NCBI GenBank assembly: GCA_027014185.1
Contig: JALWEK010000085.1
Location: 1-12,570, forward strand
DNA length: 12,570 nucleotides
From: Aquificaceae bacterium
Lineage (GTDB): Bacteria; Aquificota; Aquificia; Aquificales; Aquificaceae
Direction of reading: 5' to 3'
Position 1 is the first letter of the stretch, and every line of letters begins with the position of its first letter. The notes under the pieces were generated by a model that worked only from the letters and a program-made list of their open reading frames with translations, was not told where the DNA came from and searched no databases. This document shows positions 1-6,690 of the stretch, in pieces. Made by a program: the position numbers and the translations under genes.

Positions 1-15
1 CATATTCTTCTCCAT
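1..15 (-). CDS. 5' end of an unidentified gene leaving the left edge
   Basis: Only five codons are visible (Met-Glu-Lys-Asn-Met), starting at ATG 15-13 and running off the left edge. A coding start is supported by an excellent Shine-Dalgarno (AAAGGAGG at 31-24, minus strand) 8 bases before the ATG, and by a perfect TATAAT at 45-40 that would give a leader of about 18 nt. A second in-frame ATG is at 3-1, but the first fits the ribosome binding site. Too little protein is present to name a function. It lies 38 bases downstream of tRNA-Ser(GGA), so it could be read from its own promoter or through the tRNA. Confidence 0.6.
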
Positions 16-23
16 GGCTCTTC

Positions 24-45
24 CCTCCTTTATATATGGATTATA
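24..45 (-). promoter_or_regulatory. -10 hexamer and Shine-Dalgarno of the left-edge gene
   Basis: On the minus strand TATAAT (45-40) is followed by AAAGGAGG (31-24) and ATG at 15. The predicted start of transcription is near 33. No good -35 is seen 16-18 bases upstream; that position falls in the T-arm and acceptor of tRNA-Ser(GGA), giving CTCCCC at a 17-base spacer. The -10 is therefore good by sequence, but the promoter as a whole is only moderately supported. Confidence 0.4.
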
Positions 46-53
46 AGGGATAA

Positions 54-145
54 TGGCGGAAGGGGAGGGATTCGAACCCTCGGTACCCGAAGCCGGGTAC
101 ACGGCGTTTCCAGCGCCGCGCCTTCGCCCGCTCGGCCACCCTTCC
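54..145 (-). tRNA. tRNA-Ser, anticodon GGA
   Basis: The minus strand folds as a class II tRNA with a genome-encoded CCA end. The acceptor is GGAAGGG (145-139) paired with CCCTTCC (64-58), followed by discriminator G (57) and CCA (56-54). The anticodon stem CGGCG/CGCCG holds the loop CTGGAAA with anticodon GGA at 111-109, reading UCC and UCU. A long variable arm (GTACCCG, loop GCTT, CGGGTAC) is diagnostic of serine, and the T arm is GAGGG-TTCGAAT-CCCTC. A sigma-70-like promoter lies just upstream. It is the first of two serine tRNAs in this window. Confidence 0.96.
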
Positions 146-151
146 TGCGGT

Positions 152-174
152 AGGGATTAATAATTATAATCCCT
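152..174. repeat. 8-bp inverted repeat around the tRNA-Ser promoter -10
   Basis: AGGGATTA (152-159) and TAATCCCT (167-174) are perfect inverted repeats separated by 7 AT-rich bases. The right arm ends at the stop codon of the exonuclease and the structure includes the TATAAT of the tRNA promoter. In RNA it would be an 8-bp hairpin directly after the exonuclease stop, but no T-run follows it, so it is not a classical intrinsic terminator. It could also be an operator or chance symmetry in AT-rich DNA. Confidence 0.4.
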
Positions 175-191
175 CAGGGGTTCAAACCCAA
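163..191 (-). promoter_or_regulatory. Promoter of tRNA-Ser(GGA)
   Basis: On the minus strand TTGGGT (191-186) is separated by exactly 17 bases from a perfect TATAAT (168-163). Transcription would start near 156, giving a short 5' leader before the mature tRNA end at 145. The -35 matches the consensus TTGACA only in its first three bases and lies inside the last codons of the exonuclease gene. The tRNA can also be reached by read-through from that gene. Confidence 0.5.
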
Positions 192-899
192 GGCGTCGCC
201 GAGGGTTTCCATCAGCCTCTCGTACAGCCTGCTGATCGCAAGCACATCGTAGAAGTTGTATAGGGCTATGTCCCTGTACCTCCCTTCATCGAACCTCTCC
301 TTCACCTCCTCTGCCCTCATGAACTCCTTGGGAGTATCTATACCGAGTCTCCTGCACAGGAAGTCTAAAGAGTAGAGCCTTCCCACCCCGTGGAAGGACA
401 GGAGGTCCAGTATGTCCAGATGGTTGTTGTAATCGTACCTCTTACCCATGAGATCTCTCGTAGCCTTCACACCGAGCATGAGAGACTTTAGCATGAGAAA
501 GTGGGAGTCGAAACCCCTCCCGTTGAAGCTGACGAGCCTCCCGATGTTTCCCCGTGAGAGGAGCTCCCAGAACTCCCTGAGTATCTTCCTCTCCGCCTCT
601 TCCAGCCCTTCGGATACGGGGAAGGACCTGAGCCTGACCTGAACCCCCTCTATCTCTACCTTTTCCTCGCCCGTTTCATCCCCCACGTAGAGTATGAGGG
701 CCCTGTTCAGTTCTGGCGTGAACAGACCCAAGCTGACCAGATGGGCCGTAAAGGCCCACAGCCCCATCATGTTCCTGATCCTCTCCTCCTTCTCCTCGTT
801 CTCCGCTCTCCTGAAGAGGTACTCGAGCTCCTCCTTCGAGAGCTTCTCCTCATCCGTGGGGACCGTCTCTATATCGAAGACCAAGGTGTAGGATCCCAT
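174..899 (-). CDS. PolB-type DEDDy 3'-5' exonuclease
   Basis: A 241-residue protein resembling the stand-alone 3'-5' exonucleases related to the proofreading domain of family B DNA polymerases. Motif I is the FDIET of residues 8-12 (D9, E11). Motif II lies in SFNGRGFD (124-131), with N126 and D131. A further acidic HLDILDL is at 160-166, and motif III is the DEDDy form, Y214-xxx-D218. These residues would bind two metal ions and cleave single-stranded 3' ends; the cellular substrate (DNA repair or RNA trimming) cannot be told. A charged insertion (about 15-45) precedes the core. The ATG at 899 is preceded by GGGAGGG within a leader of about 14 nt and by TATAAT at 925-920. It is divergent from ktrB and ends 28 bases before the tRNA. 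Confidence 0.8.
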   Translation of the reverse strand: MGSYTLVFDIETVPTDEEKLSKEELEYLFRRAENEEKEERIRNMMGLWAFTAHLVSLGLFTPELNRALILYVGDETGEEKVEIEGVQVRLRSFPVSEGLEEAERKILREFWELLSRGNIGRLVSFNGRGFDSHFLMLKSLMLGVKATRDLMGKRYDYNNHLDILDLLSFHGVGRLYSLDFLCRRLGIDTPKEFMRAEEVKERFDEGRYRDIALYNFYDVLAISRLYERLMETLGDALGLNP

Positions 900-916
900 C
901 TCTACCCTCCCTAGGA

Positions 917-930
917 AGAATTATAATTCT
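917..930. promoter_or_regulatory. Palindrome carrying overlapping divergent -10 boxes
   Basis: The 14 bases AGAATTATAATTCT form a perfect palindrome in the middle of the 36-bp gap between the exonuclease and ktrB. It contains TATAAT on the plus strand (922-927) and TATAAT on the minus strand (925-920), sharing four base pairs. On the minus side a weak -35 (TTAATA, 949-944, 18-bp spacer) can be seen. On the plus side no -35 match is seen. The plus -10 ends 8 bases before the ktrB GTG; the minus -10 ends 20 bases before the exonuclease ATG, leaving room for its ribosome binding site. Confidence 0.5.
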
Positions 931-935
931 GTGGA

Positions 936-2273
936 GTGAAGCGTATTAACCTAAGCCCCCCGAGGATCATACTCCTTTCCTACCTTGGCTTGATCACCGC
1001 CGGGACGCTCCTCTTCAAAACTCTTCCCACCACAAAGGAGCCGGCGGGTTGGGTGGATGCTCTCTTTACAGTTACATCGGCGGTAACCGTCACGGGGCTC
1101 ACCGTTCTCGATACAGGTAAGGACCTGACGTTCCTGGGCCAGGCCCTCGTACTGCTCCTGATACAGATAGGAGGACTGGGTTACATGACCCTGACCACCT
1201 TCTTCCTAATAACCTTGGGGAGGAGGATAGGCCTGAAGGAGAGGCTGATACTTTCCGAGGCCCTGAACTACCCGGGTGTGTACGGATTAGTGCGTTTCCT
1301 AAGGAGGGTGATACTTTTCGTCTTCGTGGTCGAGTTCCTCGGTTTCCTGCTCCTGCTTCTGGACCTGAGCGGGAGGTACCCTCCAAAGGAAGCCGCCTTC
1401 ATATCGCTCTTTCACTCGGTTTCCGCCTTCAACAACGCCGGGTTCTCTACCTTCTCCAACAGCCTCATAGACTTCAGGGGAGATATGTTCTTCAACCTAG
1501 TCATCTGCACGCTGGTAGTTACGGGAGGTCTCGGTTTCTTCGTTATAAACGAGCTTTACCTTTACCTAAAGGGTGATATAAACAGGCTCTCCACCCATAC
1601 CAAACTGGTCCTCACCGCAACGGTATTCTTTATAATCGGTGGGTGGTTGGCCCTGCTCCTTACCGAGCTCTTCCATTACGGGGGAGTGTGGTCCCTGAGC
1701 TGGAAAGAGAGGCTACTCTCTATCTTCTTCTTAAGTGTGTCTTCGAGGACCGCCGGCTTCAGCACCGTGGATCTAGGAAGTCTCTCAGAGTCCACCCTCT
1801 TCCTGCTGATCCTTCTTATGTTCGCGGGGGCATCCCCGGGTGGGACGGGCGGAGGTGTAAAGACAACAACGCTCGCCGTAATGCTCCTTTCCATATTCTC
1901 CTACATAAGGGGTGTTTCCGAGGTCGTCGTCTTCAAGAGGAGCATACCACCTCATCAGATACACAGGGCGATGGTTATAATAACCCTCTCGTTCACCTAC
2001 ATATCCTTCGTAAACCTCCTGATAGACAGGATCGAGGAGAAGGACTTCCTGGGTACCGTCTTCGAGGTTGTGTCCGCCTTCTCAACTACAGGTCTCTCCC
2101 TCGGGTCAGGAGAGGGGCTGAGCTTCTGTGCCGGGTTCTCGCCCCTTGGGAAGCTACTGATAGTGCTTACCATGGTGGTCGGAAGGGTGGGGATACTGAG
2201 CTTCGCCGTTGCTATGATAGGTAGGGAGAGGGAGCCGAGGGTTAGGCATCCGGAGGCGAGGTTGCTGTTATGA
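936..2273 (+). CDS. ktrB: Potassium uptake channel subunit, TrkH/KtrB family
   Basis: A 445-residue inner-membrane K+ translocation subunit with the four pseudo-repeats of the TrkH/KtrB superfamily. The selectivity-filter loops are visible in order: TVTGL (51-55), NNAGF (166-170), RTAGF (271-275) and STTGL (383-387), each with the filter glycine (G54, G169, G274, G386). The Gly-rich stretch GASPGGTGGGVKTTT (298-312) is the intramembrane gating loop of the third repeat. The length and the single-RCK partner downstream fit KtrB better than the longer TrkH. The start is GTG at 936: an upstream in-frame stop is close, no Shine-Dalgarno is spaced to it, and TATAAT sits 8 bases upstream, so the mRNA may be leaderless. 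The stop overlaps the ktrA ATG by 4 bases. Confidence 0.92.
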   Translation: MKRINLSPPRIILLSYLGLITAGTLLFKTLPTTKEPAGWVDALFTVTSAVTVTGLTVLDTGKDLTFLGQALVLLLIQIGGLGYMTLTTFFLITLGRRIGLKERLILSEALNYPGVYGLVRFLRRVILFVFVVEFLGFLLLLLDLSGRYPPKEAAFISLFHSVSAFNNAGFSTFSNSLIDFRGDMFFNLVICTLVVTGGLGFFVINELYLYLKGDINRLSTHTKLVLTATVFFIIGGWLALLLTELFHYGGVWSLSWKERLLSIFFLSVSSRTAGFSTVDLGSLSESTLFLLILLMFAGASPGGTGGGVKTTTLAVMLLSIFSYIRGVSEVVVFKRSIPPHQIHRAMVIITLSFTYISFVNLLIDRIEEKDFLGTVFEVVSAFSTTGLSLGSGEGLSFCAGFSPLGKLLIVLTMVVGRVGILSFAVAMIGREREPRVRHPEARLLL

Positions 2274-2917
2274 GGAAGGTGTTCGGCGTAATAGGTCTGG
2301 GGAGGTTCGGCTACCACGTTGCCAAGACGCTGGCGGAGTCCGGGGCCGAGGTGATAGCGGTCGATAAGGATCCGGACAAGGTTAGGCGTGTGAGCGACCT
2401 GGTAACCCACGCTTACATAGCCGATGCCCTCGACGAGAAGGCCCTCGAGGAGTCCGGGATATTCACGGCCGACACGGTCGTTATAAGCATAGGGGTGAAC
2501 ATAGAGGCGAGCATACTGGTTACCGTTATCCTTCTGGGGAGGGGAATCAAAGATATAGTGGCGAAGGCGATAAATCCCCTACATGGTGAGGTTTTGAGGA
2601 GGCTCGGGGTGAAGAGGGTAGTTTACCCGGAGATGGAGATGGGTGTAAAACTAGCCCGTTCACTTCTCATAGGCGGTATGCTCGAGGAGATACCCTTCGC
2701 ACCGGGGTACAGCATCTTCGAGATAAGGGCCCCCGATAAGATCACCGGGAAGACCCTTCAGGATCTCGACCTGAGGAAAAGGTACGGCATAACGGTGCTC
2801 GCTATAAAGAGGGGGGACGATGTGATAGTAAATCCCTCGGCTAAGGACAGGGTTTTAGAAGGTGATGTGCTCCTCGTCTTGGGTAGCGAGGAGAAGGTTA
2901 CCGCCCTGTCCGATTAG
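2270..2917 (+). CDS. ktrA: RCK regulatory subunit of potassium uptake (KtrA/TrkA)
   Basis: A 215-residue cytoplasmic regulator with one RCK unit. The Rossmann-type N domain shows GLGRFG (9-14) with D32 at the end of the second strand, typical of nucleotide (ATP/ADP or NAD) binding. The acidic YPEMEMG (119-125) is near the domain junction, and a C-terminal RCK_C domain covers about 134-215. One RCK unit and about 215-220 residues is the KtrA form; TrkA of E. coli has two units. The ring of KtrA subunits gates the KtrB channel. Translation is coupled to ktrB through ATGA (2270-2273). The stop overlaps the 3' end of the convergent TPR gene by 4 bases, leaving no space for a terminator. Confidence 0.92.
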   Translation: MRKVFGVIGLGRFGYHVAKTLAESGAEVIAVDKDPDKVRRVSDLVTHAYIADALDEKALEESGIFTADTVVISIGVNIEASILVTVILLGRGIKDIVAKAINPLHGEVLRRLGVKRVVYPEMEMGVKLARSLLIGGMLEEIPFAPGYSIFEIRAPDKITGKTLQDLDLRKRYGITVLAIKRGDDVIVNPSAKDRVLEGDVLLVLGSEEKVTALSD

Positions 2918-3234
2918 AAACTCATGCTCCTGAGCTCCTCTATCCACTGTCTGTACTCCTCAGCCATGCTCGGATGGTTGTATTTAAGGGCCTGCTCTAT
3001 ACCCTTTTCCAGCACTTCAACGGCCTTGCTGAACTCTCCGAGCTCCTCGTAACACTTAGCCAGAAGCCTGTAAACCGCGCCCTCGTCCTCCTGTATCCTG
3101 AGGTACTCTTCTATATGCCTTATAGCGTTCTCGTAATCCTTAACCTTGTAGTACTCCTGTGCCAGGGAGTAGTGGACCATTGGGTTTTCGGGAGCTTTCT
3201 TGAGGAGCTCCTTAAAATAGCTTAGCCTGTTCAT
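2914..3234 (-). CDS. Small TPR protein
   Basis: A 106-residue helical protein with about two and a half tetratricopeptide repeats. The pattern is visible in residues 18-48 (Pro-Met-Val-His-Tyr-Ser-Leu-Ala, Tyr-Tyr, Ala-Ile) and 52-84 (Ala-Val-Tyr-Arg-Leu-Leu-Ala, Gly-Glu-Phe, Ala-Val-Glu-Val-Leu). There is no signal peptide or membrane segment, so it is probably a cytoplasmic adaptor. The ATG at 3234 has a very strong AAGGAGG (3247-3241) 6 bases upstream, inside the end of the DUF3108-like gene, which it overlaps by 23 bases. It is the last gene of the minus-strand run and meets ktrA tail to tail. The partner is unknown; its place next to the GspE/PilB ATPase suggests, but does not show, a role in that system. 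Confidence 0.8.
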   Translation of the reverse strand: MNRLSYFKELLKKAPENPMVHYSLAQEYYKVKDYENAIRHIEEYLRIQEDEGAVYRLLAKCYEELGEFSKAVEVLEKGIEQALKYNHPSMAEEYRQWIEELRSMSF

Positions 3235-3958
3235 ACTTTACCTCCTTAAAAAGGTTCAGATCTCCTCTGAGATCTTTAAGATAGACCCTCGCACTCCCTA
3301 TGGTAAAGCTGACCTTCAGCATGACCGGGATGTTGGTCTTCTTATCCACCCAAACATGCCACTTACCTTTGGGTTTAAGCATCCCCTTAGTGTCTATCTT
3401 CGGGACCAGAAGGACCTTCCACGTGTCGTAAACCCTGTCCATCACCCTTACCCTCTCCTCCCCTTCGGTCCTGTATTCAACGCTCTGAACCTTACCGTCG
3501 TAGAAAATCATAACCGTCCCACCCTTGAAGTTGGGGGTGTCCAGGTAAACCAGGAAGGAGGTGGAGAAAGGATCTAAGAGATAGACGGAGCTCTCGAAGA
3601 AGCCCTCCTTAACTATCTGCCCCTCCTTCTTGTACCTCACTATCCTGTACTCTATCCCCTTCTCGTCGAAGAGGTACAGGTGATCCCTTATGTAAGATCC
3701 CTCCCTCTGGTACAGGGAAAAGCTCTTCGGCCTCAGGCCCATAAGGGTGGCCTCTCCCCAGCTGTTCACAGGTTTGACGAGCCTGCCGACGACCACCGTC
3801 TTCGCCCAGGATTTTATCCTGAGCTCTTCCCCTTCCTTACTGTACAGCACACAGCTCTCGGCAACCGGTAGGAACCAGAAGTAAACCTTGTAGCAGGTCT
3901 CGAGCTCCTTAGCGTAGATCAGGATTGGAAGGAAGAGGAGTGTAAGAAGAAGCCTCAT
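3212..3958 (-). CDS. Exported DUF3108-like protein
   Basis: A 248-residue protein with a cleavable signal peptide (charged start, hydrophobic Leu-rich stretch 3-14, probable cut after Ala16). The mature part is rich in beta-strand patterns and aromatic residues. The order of short strands, the LDPFSTSFLVYL stretch (127-138), the basic KGKWHVWVDKKTNIPV stretch (197-212, with VWVDKKTNIPV resembling the family's C-terminal signature) and the length resemble DUF3108 periplasmic proteins, whose function is unknown. Mature cysteines C22 and C36 could form a disulfide. The ATG at 3958 overlaps the gspE stop by 4 bases (ATGA) and has no clear Shine-Dalgarno of its own, so translational coupling is likely. 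The context suggests a periplasmic accessory of the secretion or pilus machine; this is inference. Confidence 0.7.
   Translation of the reverse strand: MRLLLTLLFLPILIYAKELETCYKVYFWFLPVAESCVLYSKEGEELRIKSWAKTVVVGRLVKPVNSWGEATLMGLRPKSFSLYQREGSYIRDHLYLFDEKGIEYRIVRYKKEGQIVKEGFFESSVYLLDPFSTSFLVYLDTPNFKGGTVMIFYDGKVQSVEYRTEGEERVRVMDRVYDTWKVLLVPKIDTKGMLKPKGKWHVWVDKKTNIPVMLKVSFTIGSARVYLKDLRGDLNLFKEVKYEQAKLF
3241..3247 (-). promoter_or_regulatory. Strong internal Shine-Dalgarno for the TPR gene
   Basis: AAGGAGG on the minus strand, 6 bases before ATG 3234, lies inside the coding sequence of the upstream DUF3108-like gene. It fixes the TPR start and suggests this last gene is translated more strongly than its upstream neighbour, which has no clear ribosome binding site. 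Confidence 0.7.
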
Positions 3959-5652
3959 TGCATAAGAACTCTGTTTATCTCCTCGAGGGAGGTTATGCCC
4001 TTCTTCACCTTTATCAATCCGCTCTTGTACAGGGTCCTCATACCTTTTTTTACGGCCAAGTCCCTCAGGTCGTCCGCCGTGCCGCCCTTTATGATAAGCT
4101 TCCTGAGCTCTTCGTCTATCTCCATGATCTCGTGTACGGCGGTCCTCCCCTTGTATCCGGTGTTGTTACAGACCTCGCATCCCTTCTCGCTCGCCTTGTA
4201 CACCACTATATCCTCATCGGGAGACTCTATGAGGCCGAGCCTAACCAGGGCCTCCTTGGGTATGTCGTGCGGCTGCTTACAGTTAGGGCAAAGCTTCCTT
4301 ATCAACCTCTGGGCTACTATGAGTATGAGGGAAGATCCCACGAGGAAGGGCTCTATCCCCATATCGGTGAGCCTCGTCACCGTCGTCGGTGCATCGTTGG
4401 TGTGCAGGGTTGAGAAGACCAGGTGACCGGTCAGAGATGCCCTTATGGCTATATCCCCGGTCTCGTAGTCCCTTATCTCACCCACGAGTATTATGTCGGG
4501 GTCCTGCCTCAGGAAGGCCCTCAGGACGTTCGAGAAGGTCAGGCCTATCCTCTCGTTCACCTGTACCTGGTTTATCCCGGGTATGGCTACCTCCACCGGG
4601 TCCTCGGCTGTCATTATGTTCACGTCCGGGTGGTTCCTCTCCATCAGAGCCGAGTAGAGGGTAGTCGTCTTACCGGAACCAGTTGGACCGGTAACGAGTA
4701 TCATGCCCCAGGGTTTCCATATGGCCCTCCTGAACTTCTCAAGGTCGTCCGGCTCGAAGCCGAGGTCCTCCAGCTTCACGTTGAGGTACCTTTCGGCCTC
4801 CTGGATCCTCATGACGACCTTCTCGCCGTAAACGGTTGGAACGGTGGATACCCTCAGGTCTATCTTCCTCTTCTCTATTTTTATCCTTATCCTACCGTCC
4901 TGGGGCTTCCTCTTCTCGGCTATGTCGAGGTTCGCCATTATCTTGTACCTCGCCACCAGGCTGTCCTTTATGTTCACCGGGAGCTGATGGTATATCCTCA
5001 GGACCCCGTCCACCCTGTACCTGACTATGACCTTCTTCTCGAAGGGCTCTATGTGTATGTCCGAGGCCCCCATGGAAACCGCTTCGTATATAAGGCCGTT
5101 GGCGAGCTTGACTATCGGGGCCTCTTCGGTCGCGTGGATGAGCTGTTCTATGGGGGTCTCCTCCTCGTCCTTCTCTATCTCCACCTCGGTATCCTCTATC
5201 TGGCTGAGGACGTCGCCGAGCTTGGGGAACTGCTTGTCGAGTATCTTCTCTATGGTCGATAGTGGGGCCACGTAGGGTATGACGCTGCTCGCCTTCGTGT
5301 AAAACCTTATCTCGTTCACAAGGTTCTGGTTCAAGGGGTTGAGCATTATGACATGGAGTTTCCCTTTCTCGTACTTCACCGGAACTACCTTGTACTTTCT
5401 CATGAACTCCTGGGGTATGGAGTTGAGTATGTGGGAGGGGACCTCGAGCTCGCTCACCTCCTCCTTCCATATCTTCTGAGGGAGTATGTTCTGGAAGAAG
5501 TTCATTATGTCCTTTTCGCTGAGTATCTTCAGCCTGAGGAGCGTTTGGAATATGTCCTCGTCCTCCTTCTTCTCTTTGAGGACCTTTTTAACGTCCTGGT
5601 CCTTTATGAACCCCGCCTTCACGAGAAGGTTTAAGATCTTCTCATGCTCCAT
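3955..5652 (-). CDS. Type II secretion / type IV pilus assembly ATPase (GspE/PilB)
   Basis: A 565-residue cytoplasmic hexameric motor ATPase of the secretion superfamily. An N-terminal MshEN-like region (about 1-145) is followed by an acidic linker (150-170). The core carries GASDIHIEP (195-203), the Walker A GPTGSGKT (322-329), the Walker B region DIILVGEIRD (386-395) and the His box ASLTGHLVFSTLHT (405-418). Four zinc-type cysteines follow, C455, C458, C492 and C495. These are all hallmarks of GspE and PilB; PilT lacks the cysteine module and this N-terminal region. Sequence alone does not separate GspE from PilB, and no pseudopilin, GspF or secretin gene is visible here. The ATG at 5652 is preceded by GAGG inside panB and overlaps panB by 11 bases. 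Confidence 0.93.
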   Translation of the reverse strand: MEHEKILNLLVKAGFIKDQDVKKVLKEKKEDEDIFQTLLRLKILSEKDIMNFFQNILPQKIWKEEVSELEVPSHILNSIPQEFMRKYKVVPVKYEKGKLHVIMLNPLNQNLVNEIRFYTKASSVIPYVAPLSTIEKILDKQFPKLGDVLSQIEDTEVEIEKDEEETPIEQLIHATEEAPIVKLANGLIYEAVSMGASDIHIEPFEKKVIVRYRVDGVLRIYHQLPVNIKDSLVARYKIMANLDIAEKRKPQDGRIRIKIEKRKIDLRVSTVPTVYGEKVVMRIQEAERYLNVKLEDLGFEPDDLEKFRRAIWKPWGMILVTGPTGSGKTTTLYSALMERNHPDVNIMTAEDPVEVAIPGINQVQVNERIGLTFSNVLRAFLRQDPDIILVGEIRDYETGDIAIRASLTGHLVFSTLHTNDAPTTVTRLTDMGIEPFLVGSSLILIVAQRLIRKLCPNCKQPHDIPKEALVRLGLIESPDEDIVVYKASEKGCEVCNNTGYKGRTAVHEIMEIDEELRKLIIKGGTADDLRDLAVKKGMRTLYKSGLIKVKKGITSLEEINRVLMQ

Positions 5653-6445
5653 AGCTTTCCTCTTCTGAGGGGAAGGATCCCTCCTCTACGTCTATTTTAA
5701 ATTTACGCAGGGCTTCCTTAAAGATCTTTGCACCCTCGACGTACCTCCTGACGAACCTGGGTTTGATCTCCTCGTAAAGCCCCACGATGTCATGGAACAC
5801 GAGCACCTGACCATCGCAGTACCTGCCCGCCCCTATGCCTACGGTTATAGCATCGGAGGTTTCGGTGAGTTCTTTAGCCACCTGCCAGTGGACGCTCTCT
5901 AAGACTATCATGAAGGCCCCTGCGTTTTCGAGGGCTTTGAAGCTCCTTTTAAGCCTCTCTGCCTCTTCCCCCTCCTTACCGAAGACCTTAGGGCCTCCGA
6001 AGCTGTGAACCGACTGAGGTGTGTATCCTATGTGCCCCACCACGGGAATCCCTATCGAGTGAAGCCTGTAAACCAGCTCCGCTATCTCCTCACCTCCCTC
6101 GAGCTTTACAGCCTGGGCGCCGGTCTCTTTCAGGACCCTCCCGCAGTTCCTGACCGCTTCCTCCAGCGATACCTGATAGCTCAGGAAGGGCATATCCACG
6201 ATTACGAATGTGTTTGGGGCACCCCGGCAAACGGCCTTCGTGTGGTATATCATCTCGTCGAGCGTAACCGGGAGCGTGGTGTCCAGTCCCTGGAAAACCA
6301 TACCCAGTGAGTCCCCAACCAGGATGGAGTCTATGCCCACCTCCTCACAGAACCTCGCCGAGAGGTAGTCGTAGGTGGACACCATCGTTATCTTCTCTCC
6401 CCTCTCCTTCTTTTTCTTCAGTGTCCGAAGGGTGATCCTCGCCAT
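5642..6445 (-). CDS. panB: 3-methyl-2-oxobutanoate hydroxymethyltransferase
   Basis: A 267-residue TIM-barrel enzyme that adds a hydroxymethyl group from 5,10-methylene-tetrahydrofolate to 2-oxoisovalerate, giving ketopantoate for pantothenate and coenzyme A. Family signatures are complete: TYDYLSA (24-30), the metal-binding VGDSLGM (43-49, D45) and VIVDMPF (81-87, D84), K114 in AVKLEGG, GHIGYTPQS (137-145), the general-base E183 in VLESVHW, and GIGAG (203-207). The length is normal for the family. The ATG at 6445 has no Shine-Dalgarno; a TAAAAT with an upstream TTTACA lies just before it. No other pantothenate gene is visible nearby. Confidence 0.96.
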   Translation of the reverse strand: MARITLRTLKKKKERGEKITMVSTYDYLSARFCEEVGIDSILVGDSLGMVFQGLDTTLPVTLDEMIYHTKAVCRGAPNTFVIVDMPFLSYQVSLEEAVRNCGRVLKETGAQAVKLEGGEEIAELVYRLHSIGIPVVGHIGYTPQSVHSFGGPKVFGKEGEEAERLKRSFKALENAGAFMIVLESVHWQVAKELTETSDAITVGIGAGRYCDGQVLVFHDIVGLYEEIKPRFVRRYVEGAKIFKEALRKFKIDVEEGSFPSEEESYGA

Positions 6446-6479
6446 CGAACTTATTTTAAGTTAAGCCTTTTTCTGTAAA
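6446..6479 (-). promoter_or_regulatory. Possible internal promoter and inverted repeat before panB
   Basis: On the minus strand TTTACA (6479-6474) and TAAAAT (6458-6453) are separated by 15 bases, shorter than the usual 16-18. The TAAAAT ends 7 bases before the panB ATG. The same AT-rich patch holds a perfect 6-bp inverted repeat, AACTTA (6448-6453) and TAAGTT (6457-6462), overlapping the stop codon of the upstream gene. This could be a leaderless promoter with an operator, or simply AT-rich end-of-gene sequence. Confidence 0.3.
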
Positions 6480-6690
6480 CTACCTTTATAATCAGACACG
6501 CTATCAGCTTCCTGAGCAGCCCTCCCCTCTTGCCTCCCAGACGTTTGAGCCCCTTCAGAAGCATCCTCTTACTTACGAGGCCCAGCATGTAAAGTGCGAG
6601 CAGCAGAAAGGGCCATCCGGGAAGCAGGGGAAGTACCAGGCCGAGAACACCGACCGCCAGCAGGAGGATTACAGCCAGGAACCTTATCAC
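6451..6690 (-). CDS. Small PGPGW/DUF454-like membrane protein
   Basis: A 79-residue inner-membrane protein. Residues 1-40 form a hydrophobic hairpin around LPLLPGWPFLLLAL (20-33), which resembles the Pro-Gly-Trp turn of the PGPGW family and the related DUF454 proteins. The C-terminal half is strongly basic (KRMLLKGLKRLGGKRGG, 41-57), so it should stay in the cytoplasm, with a final short hydrophobic stretch (61-71). The function of these families is not established. The start is GTG at 6690, overlapping the EamA stop in the sequence GTGA, so it is probably made by translational coupling. It ends 5 bases before panB. Confidence 0.7.
   Translation of the reverse strand: MIRFLAVILLLAVGVLGLVLPLLPGWPFLLLALYMLGLVSKRMLLKGLKRLGGKRGGLLRKLIACLIIKVVYRKRLNLK

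Noticed and set aside
43..52. The 10-mer ATAAGGGATA repeated at 43-52 and 7985-7994, next to each serine tRNA
   Set aside because: It sits after one tRNA and before the other, flanking bases do not match, and many chance 10-mer repeats are expected in 12.5 kb.
4423..5262. A 279-codon plus-strand open frame antisense to the GspE/PilB gene
   Set aside because: It lies opposite a complete, motif-rich ATPase gene. Its Leu/Tyr/Val/Gly-rich product is the expected mirror of a gene rich in GAG, AAG and ATA codons, with no domain or ribosome binding site of note.
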